Below, in pieces: positions 8,180 through 15,303 of a stretch of DNA of 35,042 bases. Position numbers and translations under genes: made by a program. The stretch spans positions 1 to 35,042 of the forward strand of contig JAGGXK010000054.1 of assembly GCA_021163115.1 (NCBI GenBank), written 5' to 3'. Below the pieces are notes generated by a model. It was not told where the DNA came from. It saw only the letters and a list, made by a program, of their open reading frames with translations, and made no database searches. The DNA comes from Desulfurococcales archaeon (lineage in GTDB: Archaea; Thermoproteota; Thermoprotei_A; Sulfolobales; Desulfurococcaceae). How positions within the stretch are numbered: position 1 is the first letter of the stretch; each line of letters opens with the position of its first letter.

Positions 8180-8887
8180 TCAAGGTCTCTCCATATCTCC
8201 AGCTTCATGGCTCTGGGGGTAGAGTATTGCATAGTGCCGGTGCTTCTGAGAACTGTCCACCCTTATGTAGAGAGTCCCGCAGCCAAGCCTGTACACCGTA
8301 TAGGGTGACACGTGCAGGTGCCCGCACAGCACTATCTTGGGCCTTGCCTCATGGATAGCCGCGCCTACGGCGGCCGTTCTCTCATCATCTGCTATCCTGC
8401 CCCTGTACTCGGGGACGTCCACGTACGGGGAGTCATGCAGCAGGAGGACATCTATCCTGCCCCTCAGTTTCTTGGCAACCCCTATGTATTCCTCAGGCCT
8501 CTTCCTAGGGATGCCCTTCCTCTCCCTCCTCCTCAATGCAACGATCCCGTTGATGGCGCCGAACCTCAGCCCCGCAAACTCCCTGATCTCACCATCACCC
8601 ATCAATACAGGCTCATAACTATCTGTAAGAACATTGTACATCCTCCTGAGGACTCCGAGGTTCTCGTGGTTGCCATAGATACTCCAGACCCTGACCCTCC
8701 TCAACAGCCCGTAAAACTCCCTAAGATTAACAGCTTCACCCCAGTCACCACACGATAACAGTAGATCAGGCTTATGATAATCAACAATATTCAACAACCA
8801 CTCCCAAGCCCCAGACTCGTCAACTCCTCTGAAAAACCTTTTATTATAATGTATATCACTGACCACTAAAATCTTCACCAATACCAC
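8180..8887 (-). CDS. Metallophosphoesterase, GC-rich, probably acquired
   Basis: A calcineurin-like phosphoesterase of 235 residues with the ordered metal-binding motifs VSDIHYNK, SCGDWGE, YGNHENLG, LLLHDSP and LCGHLHVSP. The substrate is unknown; the family includes nucleases, phosphodiesterases and protein phosphatases. GTG at 8887 is the longest start, but GGTGG sits just before an in-frame GTG at 8878 (MKILVVSDIHY), which looks better. Base use is unlike the neighbours: 8401-8460 has 37 G+C of 60 by hand count, while 8761-8820, near its own 5' end, has 26 of 60. Its position beside the integrase relic fits transfer from a GC-rich archaeon. Confidence 0.85.
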   Translation of the reverse strand: MVLVKILVVSDIHYNKRFFRGVDESGAWEWLLNIVDYHKPDLLLSCGDWGEAVNLREFYGLLRRVRVWSIYGNHENLGVLRRMYNVLTDSYEPVLMGDGEIREFAGLRFGAINGIVALRRRERKGIPRKRPEEYIGVAKKLRGRIDVLLLHDSPYVDVPEYRGRIADDERTAAVGAAIHEARPKIVLCGHLHVSPYTVYRLGCGTLYIRVDSSQKHRHYAILYPQSHEAGDMERP

Positions 8888-8994
8888 CCAACGATACCAC
8901 GTATCCTTTGTTCCGATACATCTTTATCTTATTTTTCAGCCGCTGCAGGTTTTATATAAAAGTATATATATTGTATATGTTCTTCATGATGTGT

Positions 8995-9125
8995 TATGCT
9001 TATATTCTTGTTTAGGGCATTGCTTATTTGTAGATGTGCCGTCGCCTCGGGGTCGGCGGTGAATGCCCCCGCAATGACTGATAAAGCCAGACCAACAGCA
9101 GGGGAAAATGATGAACCAATAACCA
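8995..9125 (+). pseudogene. Possible 3' relic of a TnpB-type IS element
   Basis: The plus-strand frame reads VNAPAMTDKARPTAGENDEP, which recalls the low-complexity C-terminal tails of crenarchaeal IS605-type TnpB proteins. It is a GC-rich patch (about 9020-9085) with a CGCC...GGCG hairpin set in AT-rich DNA. Nothing of the catalytic core is present. The resemblance is from memory of such tails and is weak. It may instead be unrelated decayed DNA. Confidence 0.3.
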
Positions 9126-9188
9126 AACATATAAAAACACATAAAGAGGCGAACCCCTTATTCTTCCCCCATGTTAATGCAGTAAGCT

Positions 9189-9375
9189 ATGGAGAAGATA
9201 AAAGATCTACTTTCTACTTATAACAGTAGGCAATACAACACTACTCCGTATATATTTCATAGTAAACATCAACGGCAAAGAATACAAACTAGTATACGGC
9301 CATCACGAATATATTTTAGTATTCAAGGAAATGTACTGGAACGACAAAGTATATACTATAGAGTTAAAGCCTTAA
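9189..9375 (+). pseudogene. Small orphan gene broken by one frameshift
   Basis: Starting at ATG 9189 the frame reads MEKIK. After an AAAA run (9200-9203), a one-base shift opens a coherent frame to TAA at 9373-9375. That frame contains YFLLITVGNTTLLRIYF and then IVNINGKEYKLVYGHHEYIL, ending in KVYTIELKP. The shift-corrected product is about 61 residues, beta-rich, with no recognised family. No start codon exists in the second frame alone, and no clear ribosome-binding site precedes the ATG. It is either a real decayed gene in the accessory island or a homopolymer sequencing error in a live one. Confidence 0.45.
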
Positions 9376-9436
9376 ACTCTGTTATTATACGTTCCATGTT
9401 TATCATCTATAGCTACTAGGTATTCTGTGTAAAAAT

Positions 9437-10540
9437 TCATAGCTTCTCCATGACTACATATTTTACTATTGGATCCGGTATTTTATACCTGTTATCCTCT
9501 TTTAAGAGGTAACCGTATTTCACTAGTTTTTTGAGGAGTTCTGTAAATCTCTTATCAGTAATAGATCCTGTTTTTGCTATTGTATATGCCTTAATATCAC
9601 TCCACGATGTTATGCCGTGGGCAATGGCTTTCAATATAGCTGTGTAGCGTTTTTTTGATGGCGCTATAACTTTAATTAACTCTTCTAGGACTAGTTTAGA
9701 GCCTTCCTCAAATACTTTATTCAATGCCTCTTTATGTGAGAGTTTTCTTATAACACGGTAATACCCGTAGTATGTCAGCCAACCCACAAGCCCATTAAAT
9801 GCTTCTACAGCTTCCCCTAGCTCATCCATATCTGGTTGTAGACCTAGTTCTCTGAAACCCTGTCTTAGAAAGTCCATGCTTTGATCCCTACTAAATCTAT
9901 CAACATATATCTCTCTCCTATACCTACCATATAGTGGTGCCCTAGCATCATCTATTCTAAGAAACTCTCTTAAAACCCCAACCTCACTACCTGTAAGTAT
10001 AAATGTTATATTACTAAGATTATCCACAGCCCATGCAAACAATCCATCATATCTTATATTAGAGAATCTAAGGTACTGTGCTTCATCAAATACAAATACA
10101 AACCTCATACCATGCTTTCTACACCATGAGCTTATCTCGGAAAACAGTGCTGTAAGGGAGATCCTTGCTTTAGGCTCTATTTCAACTTCATAGCCCTTTA
10201 CATGAACCTTCCTAATTCTTTTCAACGCATCCCTTAAGTTAAATCCCAGCTTTTCACACCACTTCATATACTTCTTAAACCCGTCTATCAGATACTTTAC
10301 AAGATATGGTATTGTAACCATGTTCTCACTATAGTACAGCTCCCTCACATCAACAAGAACATAGGGTAATTTAGACTCCCTCAAAGCTACTTTCACTAAA
10401 CTCGACTTACCAATACGACGGACACCATAAACTATAACCAACCTCTCACCAAGCCTTAAAGCTTCAAGAATCCCACTAAGCTCTTCATCCCTATCATAGA
10501 AATCCTCCCGTCTCTCCTTAGGAACAACATCAAACAACAT
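9437..10540 (-). CDS. Archaeal AAA-type ATPase (archaeal ATPase family with winged-helix tail)
   Basis: A 367-residue P-loop ATPase of the archaeal STAND/AAA-like family: YDRDEELSGILEALRLGERL, Walker A GVRRIGKSS (residues 39-47), Walker B FVFVFDEAQYLRF, and sensor-like FILTGSEVGVLREFL. A C-terminal winged-helix-like segment follows (KRYTAILKAIAHGITSWSDI ... KRFTELLKKLVKYGYL). The precise role of the family is unknown; members are numerous, variable between strains and often next to mobile elements. The ATG at 10540 is preceded directly by the G-rich tandem palindromic repeat, which also supplies the ribosome-binding site (GGGGGGAG, minus strand). Codon use is AT-rich like the host, unlike the phosphoesterase. 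Confidence 0.9.
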   Translation of the reverse strand: MLFDVVPKERREDFYDRDEELSGILEALRLGERLVIVYGVRRIGKSSLVKVALRESKLPYVLVDVRELYYSENMVTIPYLVKYLIDGFKKYMKWCEKLGFNLRDALKRIRKVHVKGYEVEIEPKARISLTALFSEISSWCRKHGMRFVFVFDEAQYLRFSNIRYDGLFAWAVDNLSNITFILTGSEVGVLREFLRIDDARAPLYGRYRREIYVDRFSRDQSMDFLRQGFRELGLQPDMDELGEAVEAFNGLVGWLTYYGYYRVIRKLSHKEALNKVFEEGSKLVLEELIKVIAPSKKRYTAILKAIAHGITSWSDIKAYTIAKTGSITDKRFTELLKKLVKYGYLLKEDNRYKIPDPIVKYVVMEKL

Positions 10541-10582
10541 TACTATCTCCCCCCGATAGTAACTATCCCCCCCCGATAGTAA
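10541..10582 (-). repeat. Two tandem 20-bp palindromic units at the ATPase start
   Basis: On the plus strand the unit ACTATC-[T/C]CCCCCC-GATAGTA occurs at 10542-10561 and again at 10562-10581, an exact 20-bp period. Each unit is itself an inverted repeat (ACTATC/GATAGT) around a seven-base pyrimidine run. The repeat abuts the ATPase ATG. On the coding strand the first unit provides the G-rich ribosome-binding site 5-7 nt before the start. Two units about two helical turns apart fit an operator for a dimeric regulator, perhaps the ATPase itself; this role is inferred. Confidence 0.8.
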
Positions 10583-10854
10583 TAAATTCTCCCATGAATA
10601 GAATCAAGGATCCACATAAGAAACTTTCAGTCTCCTCTTATCTTTATAGTTCACTAATTCACTAACATTTTTTCATAAGTTCTGGGCCAGAACAAGCTCC
10701 AGGTACAGACCCATCTTTTTTCTTACTGCTCGAGAAATCTCTAACCTTAACCAAAGTTTGTGAAGCATTAAAAAGATCACGGCTTACGGATTACTTATAC
10801 CTGCTAGGTATATTGCTATTGATTTTAGTGCAAATGTTATTGTCACTTCTGTTG
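10583..10854. other. Intergenic DNA upstream of the TnpB relic
   Basis: No intact gene. It contains a 7-bp inverted repeat with a one-base centre (GTTCTGG-G-CCAGAAC, 10679-10693), which could be a left-end subterminal hairpin of the IS200/IS605-type element that follows. It also holds what may be scrambled remains of the missing TnpB N-terminal half. No promoter assigned. Confidence 0.35.
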
Positions 10855-11567
10855 TTGATCTTCATAGATATTAATGAGGATAGTATTGACTGCTTACTAG
10901 TTAATTATGATAAAAGCGAAGCCATGTTGTCCTCAATAAAACACGATATTAGGAGGATACGTACCAGTTATAGGAGGACTAGGAAGAGTATTCAAGAGAA
11001 GGTTAAGAACCCTAGGTTAAGGATTAAACTTCTAGCTAAGTATGGTTTACGTGAGAGGAAGCGTGTAAAGGATAGATTGAAAAGAAGATAACCACGCTGC
11101 TAGCAGAGATTGCCAGGGAATATAACGCTGACCTAGTTAGGGAGAACCTCAAGGACTTGAAACTCGACAGTAGAAAGAAGAGTAAGCAACTAAACTATAG
11201 GCTATCCACTTTTCCATACCACAGGTTCATAGAGAATATTGACTATAAATTTAATGAGTTGGAACTAGGCGTGCTAGAGGTTGATGCGAGGAAAACATTC
11301 ATCACCTGCCCAATATGTGGCTACGTGGATAAGAGGAAGAGAATAAGTAAAGAAGTATTCAGATGTGGAAGATGTGGTTTCACATTTAACGCTCAGTATA
11401 CTGCTTGTCTCAACATTTTCTCCCGCCTCGATGACAGTGAAATAACCATCAGGAGCGGGAGAATGTATCTAATCTCCCATAAGGCTGCATGAGTGGTGGC
11501 GGTCAATGTAGCTCCCGATGAACTGCCGAACCGCATGAGATGGTTAAGGGGAGAAGCCCGTGCAAGT
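10855..11567 (+). pseudogene. tnpB: Degenerate TnpB (IS200/IS605-type RNA-guided nuclease), 5' half missing
   Basis: Recognisable from the first RuvC motif (FIDINEDSIDCLLVNYD), through a basic helical stretch (KVKNPRLRIKLLAKYG), the second RuvC region (NADLVRENLKDL) and a Cys4 zinc knuckle (CPICGYVDKR ... FRCGRCGFTFNA). The frame is broken near 11083-11087: stop at 11089-11091, with the correct frame continuing as ITTLLAEIAREYNADL. It is broken again by TGA at 11490-11492, after which VVAVNVAPDELPNR continues in frame. The N-terminal half is not found. The expected third RuvC Asp appears as Gln (NAQYTACLNI). No TnpA is present. This is a dead element. Confidence 0.9.
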
Positions 11568-11607
11568 TCCCATAATTTCCAAAATATCTAGAATAAAAAG
11601 CACGGGC
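11556..11607 (+). repeat. Inverted repeat at the right end of the TnpB relic
   Basis: GCCCGTGC (11556-11563) is matched by GCACGGGC (11600-11607) around a 36-base AT-rich loop, just past the last recognisable TnpB codons. In IS200/IS605-type elements the right end carries subterminal hairpins and the 3' portion of the guide RNA, so this probably marks the element's right boundary near 11610. The pairing is seen; the boundary is inferred. Confidence 0.5.
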
Positions 11608-11861
11608 AATAACCCTTACTTTTATCACCCTAAGAAAAATACTATATCTTTATCTAATAATTTGTTGTAAGTACGGATAAATAATCTGGTATCAATATTG
11701 GTACATTTACTAAGGTCTTTAAAGAGTAAGAAGAACAAGGAATAGAATGAGTATATTGTCTAATGCGGCGTCTACCAAGTGCCTATCCATCTTACCTACT
11801 TGGTAGAACTTAGTAAAGTTTATGAGATCTAATCTCATCCTACACTATTACCTAGCATGGT
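11608..11861. other. Intergenic with strong hairpin
   Basis: No gene recognised. It contains a perfect 10-bp inverted repeat TCTACCAAGT (11771-11780) / ACTTGGTAGA (11798-11807) with a 17-base loop, lying downstream of the dolichol-kinase-like gene (minus strand). It could act as a transcript end, or be a leftover of the island. No poly-T tract follows directly. Confidence 0.45.
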
Positions 11862-12521
11862 CTAAAATGATAGATAGCTGAATCCCAGGATTACTAGGAA
11901 GCTTGAGAGAGGTACCATTACATTATCGTCTATGCCTTTGAACTCGAAGTGCTCAATAATACTAGCTATTATAGCTGCTATGACGCCTGGTAGTCCTATT
12001 AGTAAGCCTATTGGTAGTGTTGTAGCAAGCATTGCTAGGTTGCCATACCATGACTTCGTCCTCTTACCATACAGTATATTACGTACAACCCCTGTTGCTG
12101 CATCACCAAAAGCCATAAAGGATACTGGTATAACACCATACCAGAGGTTGTGGAAGATTATCCATGAGAGAGCTATTACTATACCCCACATTATACAGAA
12201 GTTTACCTCATACATATTGTCTTCTACCTGGAACCAGTAAAGCAGCTTACCCTGTCTATGTGGTAAATAGGTAAATAATGCCAAGATCATTGCCAAGATG
12301 GATGGTAGCAGCGGCGTCTCATAGAGAAATGGTACAAGGAGAGCAACAAATCCTCCAGCAGCAATATGGATCAACTTCCTATTATAGTATACTGCCTTAT
12401 TATGTGGCATCCCCCTAGACACCATGTAGTCGTAGAGCTTCCTCGTTATAAACTGGACAACAGCAATAACCCATACAAAGAGTATAACTGTATAAATAAC
12501 CTCGGTTAAGAGATTAGGCAT
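11862..12521 (-). CDS. Dolichol-kinase / CTP-dependent polyprenol kinase-like membrane protein
   Basis: A 219-residue integral membrane protein with the motifs of the SEC59/DGK1/VTE5 family: RKLIHIAAGGF near residue 48, FMAFGDAATGVVRNILYGKR near 136, and IEHFEFKGIDDNVMVPL near 188. These enzymes use CTP to phosphorylate polyprenols or related lipids. In archaea a role in dolichyl-phosphate supply for N-glycosylation or lipid salvage is plausible. About six hydrophobic segments are seen. ATG at 12521. It is divergent from the UPF0282 gene; the 112-bp gap contains an AGATGGA/TCCATCT inverted repeat. The exact lipid substrate is not determinable. Confidence 0.8.
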   Translation of the reverse strand: MPNLLTEVIYTVILFVWVIAVVQFITRKLYDYMVSRGMPHNKAVYYNRKLIHIAAGGFVALLVPFLYETPLLPSILAMILALFTYLPHRQGKLLYWFQVEDNMYEVNFCIMWGIVIALSWIIFHNLWYGVIPVSFMAFGDAATGVVRNILYGKRTKSWYGNLAMLATTLPIGLLIGLPGVIAAIIASIIEHFEFKGIDDNVMVPLSSFLVILGFSYLSF

Positions 12522-12571
12522 AGCCTACACCTCTCACCGAAAATCAAGTGATCCAATATATTGTATTCTGG

Positions 12572-12595
12572 AGATGGATAAGAAGCTTTCCATCT
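12572..12595. repeat. Inverted repeat in the divergent promoter region
   Basis: AGATGGA (12572-12578) and TCCATCT (12589-12595) form a 7-bp inverted repeat with a 10-base spacer, between the dolichol-kinase-like and UPF0282 genes. A perfect CAATATATTG palindrome lies just upstream (12554-12563). Possible operator or core promoter elements; function is a guess. Confidence 0.35.
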
Positions 12596-12633
12596 AATAA
12601 AACTAAAGTGGATGTAAAAGCAGGTGTTTCAAA

Positions 12634-13722
12634 GTGGCGGGCAAAGACTGTGTGATATCGGTTGGGGATGTAGATGTAGAGATAGTATGGTTTGACTCAA
12701 TGGGGGCTAAATCCAGCAGTATCTTAGTAAAAACACCTAGTGTCTCTATACTAGTTGATCCAGGAATAGCTGTTATGCATCCATCTTTCCCAGCAAGCTA
12801 TGAAGATAAGATTAGATGGTTTAATGAAGGATATAGGAGGATACTCACTGCAGCAAAGGAGGCTGATGTGATTACTTTAACCCATTACCATTATGACCAC
12901 TTCATAGACTTTGAGCCAAGAGTATACATAGGCAAGACTATACTGGCAAAAAACCCTAACAAGTACATAAATGATAGTCAGAGGAAACGAGCACTTAGCT
13001 TCTACAAGAATCTATTAGAACATCTAGGCTATAATCTAGAGACGTATCTTAGTAGCCCCCAAGATACACTAGAAATACCTGATCCATTAAAACATATACC
13101 TAAAGCCATGGCAAAGGATTATGGAGACTATAGTTCTAGAAAGAAAGAACTTATTAAAAAGGGGCTTAAATGGTTCTGGGGAAGAGTAGAGAAATGGAGA
13201 AGATACCCCATAATCCCTGAACTAAGACTTGGCAAAACAAGGATATTTTATGCAGACAATAAATGCTTCTCCTTCGGTAGAACAAGGATCTGTTTTAGTA
13301 GACCATTATTCCATGGAATAGAGTTTTCCCGAGTAGGCTGGATATTAATGGTTATGATAGAATACAAGGGAATAAAGATCATGCATACCTCGGATGTGAA
13401 TGGCCCAATTATAGAAGACTATGTAGACTATATACTATCCTTTAAACCAGATATATTATTCCTGGACGGACCTCCCACATACTTGCTTGGATATACAATG
13501 AATAGGATAAACTTAGGGAGAGCAATAAATAATGGATTAGCTATTATAGATGGGCTTACAGATAAGAAACCATATATAATATACGATCACCATGTAGTGA
13601 GGGAAAAGAACTTTATTGAAAGAACAAAACCTGTTTGGAGAAAATCTGCTGAACTAGGAGTATTCTTTAAACCAGCATCTAATATATGTGGATATGATCC
13701 TGTTGTGCTGGGCAAGCAGTAG
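12634..13722 (+). CDS. UPF0282 family metallo-beta-lactamase-fold protein
   Basis: A 362-residue metallo-hydrolase of unknown substrate, from a family found mostly in archaea. The metal-binding signature LTHYHYDHF (His84, His86, Asp88, His89) follows an early SILVKTPSVSILVDPGIAV strand pair. Later motifs are FSRPLFHGIEFSR, KIMHTSDVNGP, ILFLDGPPTYLLG and IIYDHHVVREKNF. The GTG start at 12634 is preceded by an AGGTG box. The length and motif order match the family. It is likely monocistronic, divergent from the dolichol-kinase-like gene. Confidence 0.9.
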   Translation: MAGKDCVISVGDVDVEIVWFDSMGAKSSSILVKTPSVSILVDPGIAVMHPSFPASYEDKIRWFNEGYRRILTAAKEADVITLTHYHYDHFIDFEPRVYIGKTILAKNPNKYINDSQRKRALSFYKNLLEHLGYNLETYLSSPQDTLEIPDPLKHIPKAMAKDYGDYSSRKKELIKKGLKWFWGRVEKWRRYPIIPELRLGKTRIFYADNKCFSFGRTRICFSRPLFHGIEFSRVGWILMVMIEYKGIKIMHTSDVNGPIIEDYVDYILSFKPDILFLDGPPTYLLGYTMNRINLGRAINNGLAIIDGLTDKKPYIIYDHHVVREKNFIERTKPVWRKSAELGVFFKPASNICGYDPVVLGKQ

Positions 13723-13816
13723 CTATGAGTATGTTGATACAAAATAATATAATAAGCTCGATTATTAATAGTGTTTAAAAGAGTACAGTAACCCTCTTTA
13801 GGAGGTGGTAAATAGA

Positions 13817-14140
13817 ATGGTGTACAAGTCCATTGTCTCAGACGATGAATTAAGAAAAGCACTTGAAGAGAAACAGGCGAGGAAGCAGGTAAGTGATGAG
13901 AAGCAAAAATGGGTTAACAGAATGATTAGGAGTGCTAGACACCACCACAAGATATGTCCATACTTTGATAAGAAGACGGGGATGTGCTTTCTAGCACTAG
14001 GAGCAAAATGTGATAGAGATGGAAAGTTTGAGAATTGCCCAGTATTTAGACAGTTTCTTGAAAGAAAATATGAAGAATATAAATCAAAAGGCTTCCCATT
14101 ACCAATGGACTTTGCAGATATAACCATAGGTTTTATCTAA
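13817..14140 (+). CDS. Small four-cysteine protein, possible metal-binding
   Basis: I take ATG 13817 as the start, because AGGAGGTG (13800-13807) is 9 nt upstream; the GTG at 13805 overlaps that box. The 107-residue product has a charged helical N-terminus, an HHH run, and four cysteines spaced C-x9-C-x7-C-x8-C (ICPYF ... MCFLALGAKC ... NCPVF). This could bind zinc or an iron-sulfur cluster. A TTTAAAA box at 13774-13780 suits a short leader. No family recognised; it looks like a conserved crenarchaeal small protein. A minus-strand frame over the same DNA is a shadow. Confidence 0.75.
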   Translation: MVYKSIVSDDELRKALEEKQARKQVSDEKQKWVNRMIRSARHHHKICPYFDKKTGMCFLALGAKCDRDGKFENCPVFRQFLERKYEEYKSKGFPLPMDFADITIGFI

Positions 14141-14176
14141 TATAAAGACTATTTTCCCCTCTATACACAAATCCAT

Positions 14177-14200
14177 AAAAACATATAGCTCTATGTTTTT
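14177..14200 (+). terminator. Hairpin with T tract after the four-cysteine gene
   Basis: A perfect 9-bp inverted repeat AAAAACATA / TATGTTTTT with a 6-base loop, ending in TTTTT, 37 nt after the stop codon. It could serve as a transcript end. It lies about 45 nt before the DUF2283 start and could alternatively be part of that gene's regulatory region. Confidence 0.45.
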
Positions 14201-14245
14201 AATCCAGTACATTTATCTAGGGAACTAGAAGATGGTGAATGATCT

Positions 14246-14473
14246 ATGGGTGAGAAGAGTTCTATTGAATATAAAATAGCTGACATAGACAAGATCTGGA
14301 TTGAATACGATAGACAAAATGATATACTCTACATAAACTTTGGATATGATATAGAGGATGCTGATGAAGAAGTCTTATCCGGAGAAGACATTATTGTAAG
14401 GATAAAACATGGTAGAGTAGTAAGCTTAACAATAATGAATTTCTCTGAGAAAGCAAATATTATTGTCTACTAG
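14246..14473 (+). CDS. DUF2283 protein, solitary
   Basis: A 75-residue protein with the DUF2283 pattern: IWIEYDRQNDILYINFGYD, then EEVLSGEDIIVRIKHGRVVSLTI and a short tail. DUF2283 proteins are frequently antitoxin-like partners of DUF4258 proteins, but no DUF4258 gene is adjacent here, so this copy may be an orphan or may act with the other pair at 4790-5357. The ATG at 14246 has GGTGA 7 nt upstream. It converges on speD with only 7 bp between stops. Confidence 0.8.
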   Translation: MGEKSSIEYKIADIDKIWIEYDRQNDILYINFGYDIEDADEEVLSGEDIIVRIKHGRVVSLTIMNFSEKANIIVY

Positions 14474-14480
14474 TTTTCAG

Positions 14481-14849
14481 CTAATATGGTAGAGGAAGCT
14501 GGCTCCTATCAGAATAGTGGACTACATAATGTTTTGGCTTAAGGACATCTATTAGATACTTAAATGCCTTCCATGGATCAGCTTTTTCCCCACATGTATA
14601 GACATCTATGGTTGCATAACCTTGTAAAGGCCATGTGTGGATAGCTATATGGCTTTCTATTACAAGAGCTAGGACGGAGACACCCCCCATTTCTCCACCA
14701 ACCCGCCATGAACGGATCTCTAGGAGGTCGGCATTTGCCTCTTTTGCCGCGTTCTTTACAGCCTCTACTATAAACTCCTCATTCTCAAGCAAATCCCTAG
14801 GACAGCCATAGAGATCGCCGTAAACATGTTTTCCAACTACAAGCCTCAT
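14481..14849 (-). CDS. speD: S-adenosylmethionine decarboxylase proenzyme (or arginine-decarboxylase paralogue)
   Basis: Pyruvoyl-dependent enzyme that decarboxylates AdoMet to provide the aminopropyl donor for spermidine-type polyamines. The self-cleavage site is Glu-Ser in LVIESHIAIHTWP; the Ser becomes the pyruvoyl group. The loop cysteine is in DVYTCGEKADPW. A GTG lies upstream at 14858, but it sits inside an AGGGGGTG ribosome-binding site, so ATG 14849 (MRLVVGKHVYGD) is the likely start, giving about 122 residues as in small archaeal enzymes. Crenarchaea also have a paralogue that decarboxylates arginine; sequence alone does not exclude this. MTAP, which removes the by-product of the pathway, is encoded at 33094-33915. 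Confidence 0.88.
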   Translation of the reverse strand: MRLVVGKHVYGDLYGCPRDLLENEEFIVEAVKNAAKEANADLLEIRSWRVGGEMGGVSVLALVIESHIAIHTWPLQGYATIDVYTCGEKADPWKAFKYLIDVLKPKHYVVHYSDRSQLPLPY

Positions 14850-14896
14850 GTTAAACACCCCCTGTGGGGTATTCCTCGTAAACTATACACCCCCGG

Positions 14897-14903
14897 TATA
14901 TAA
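14897..14903 (-). promoter_or_regulatory. TATA box of speD
   Basis: The minus strand reads CTTATATACC across this position, about 48-54 nt before the speD ATG. It predicts initiation near 14875 and a leader of about 25 nt containing the AGGGGGTG ribosome-binding site. Confidence 0.5.
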
Positions 14904-14922
14904 GCTTAGCTTAAATAGTTAT

Positions 14923-15228
14923 TTAAACACCGATTATCTCGTTAATGACGTCCTCAAGGTCTCCTTTAAAACCTACTAGAACTTTTACGCCGTTTTCACC
15001 CATATACTCTATGGTCTCAGATAAAGCATTCTCAGCAATAATAGCTACTATGTCATGTACTACAGCAAACTCTCCAAGAAGTTCTATCTTTTTCCTCCCC
15101 AGATTCCTCTCTAAAACCCTAGACCCTGTATCTAGATCCATTAAGAGGATGTGGCTAGCCCTCTCTACACTATCCATTACCAGTTTTTCTCCATGCATAC
15201 TTACTGTAAAACCTACTATATACGCCAT
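14923..15228 (-). CDS. Small protein, possibly NifX/NifB-like (dinitrogenase cofactor-binding fold)
   Basis: A 101-residue alpha/beta protein: opening strand YIVGFTVSMHG, a central HILLMDLDTGSRVLE, and an end ENGVKVLVGFKGDLEDVINE. The order resembles the RNase H-like NifX/NifB C-terminal family, which carries iron-sulfur or molybdenum cofactors, but the match is loose and no cysteines are present. ATG 15228 follows AAGGGA. It is divergent from the AGOG gene by about 75 bp. Treat the family call as tentative. Confidence 0.5.
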   Translation of the reverse strand: MAYIVGFTVSMHGEKLVMDSVERASHILLMDLDTGSRVLERNLGRKKIELLGEFAVVHDIVAIIAENALSETIEYMGENGVKVLVGFKGDLEDVINEIIGV

Positions 15229-15303
15229 AACCGATCCCTTATTCTTTGCGGAATATCTTATTTACCACCAAGTTATACTTTTCCCTGCATTGGTGTAGAA
15301 AGT

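Noticed and set aside
7995-8222. Overlapping short frames on both strands in GC-rich DNA
   Set aside because: No recognisable domains; they mirror each other and follow from the GC-rich composition.
8312-8758. Two plus-strand frames of 93 and 148 codons opposite the phosphoesterase
   Set aside because: The phosphoesterase on the other strand has all its motifs in order; these are its antisense shadows.
13587-14127. Minus-strand frames opposite the UPF0282 end and the four-cysteine gene
   Set aside because: They overlap genes with clear motifs and ribosome-binding sites on the plus strand.
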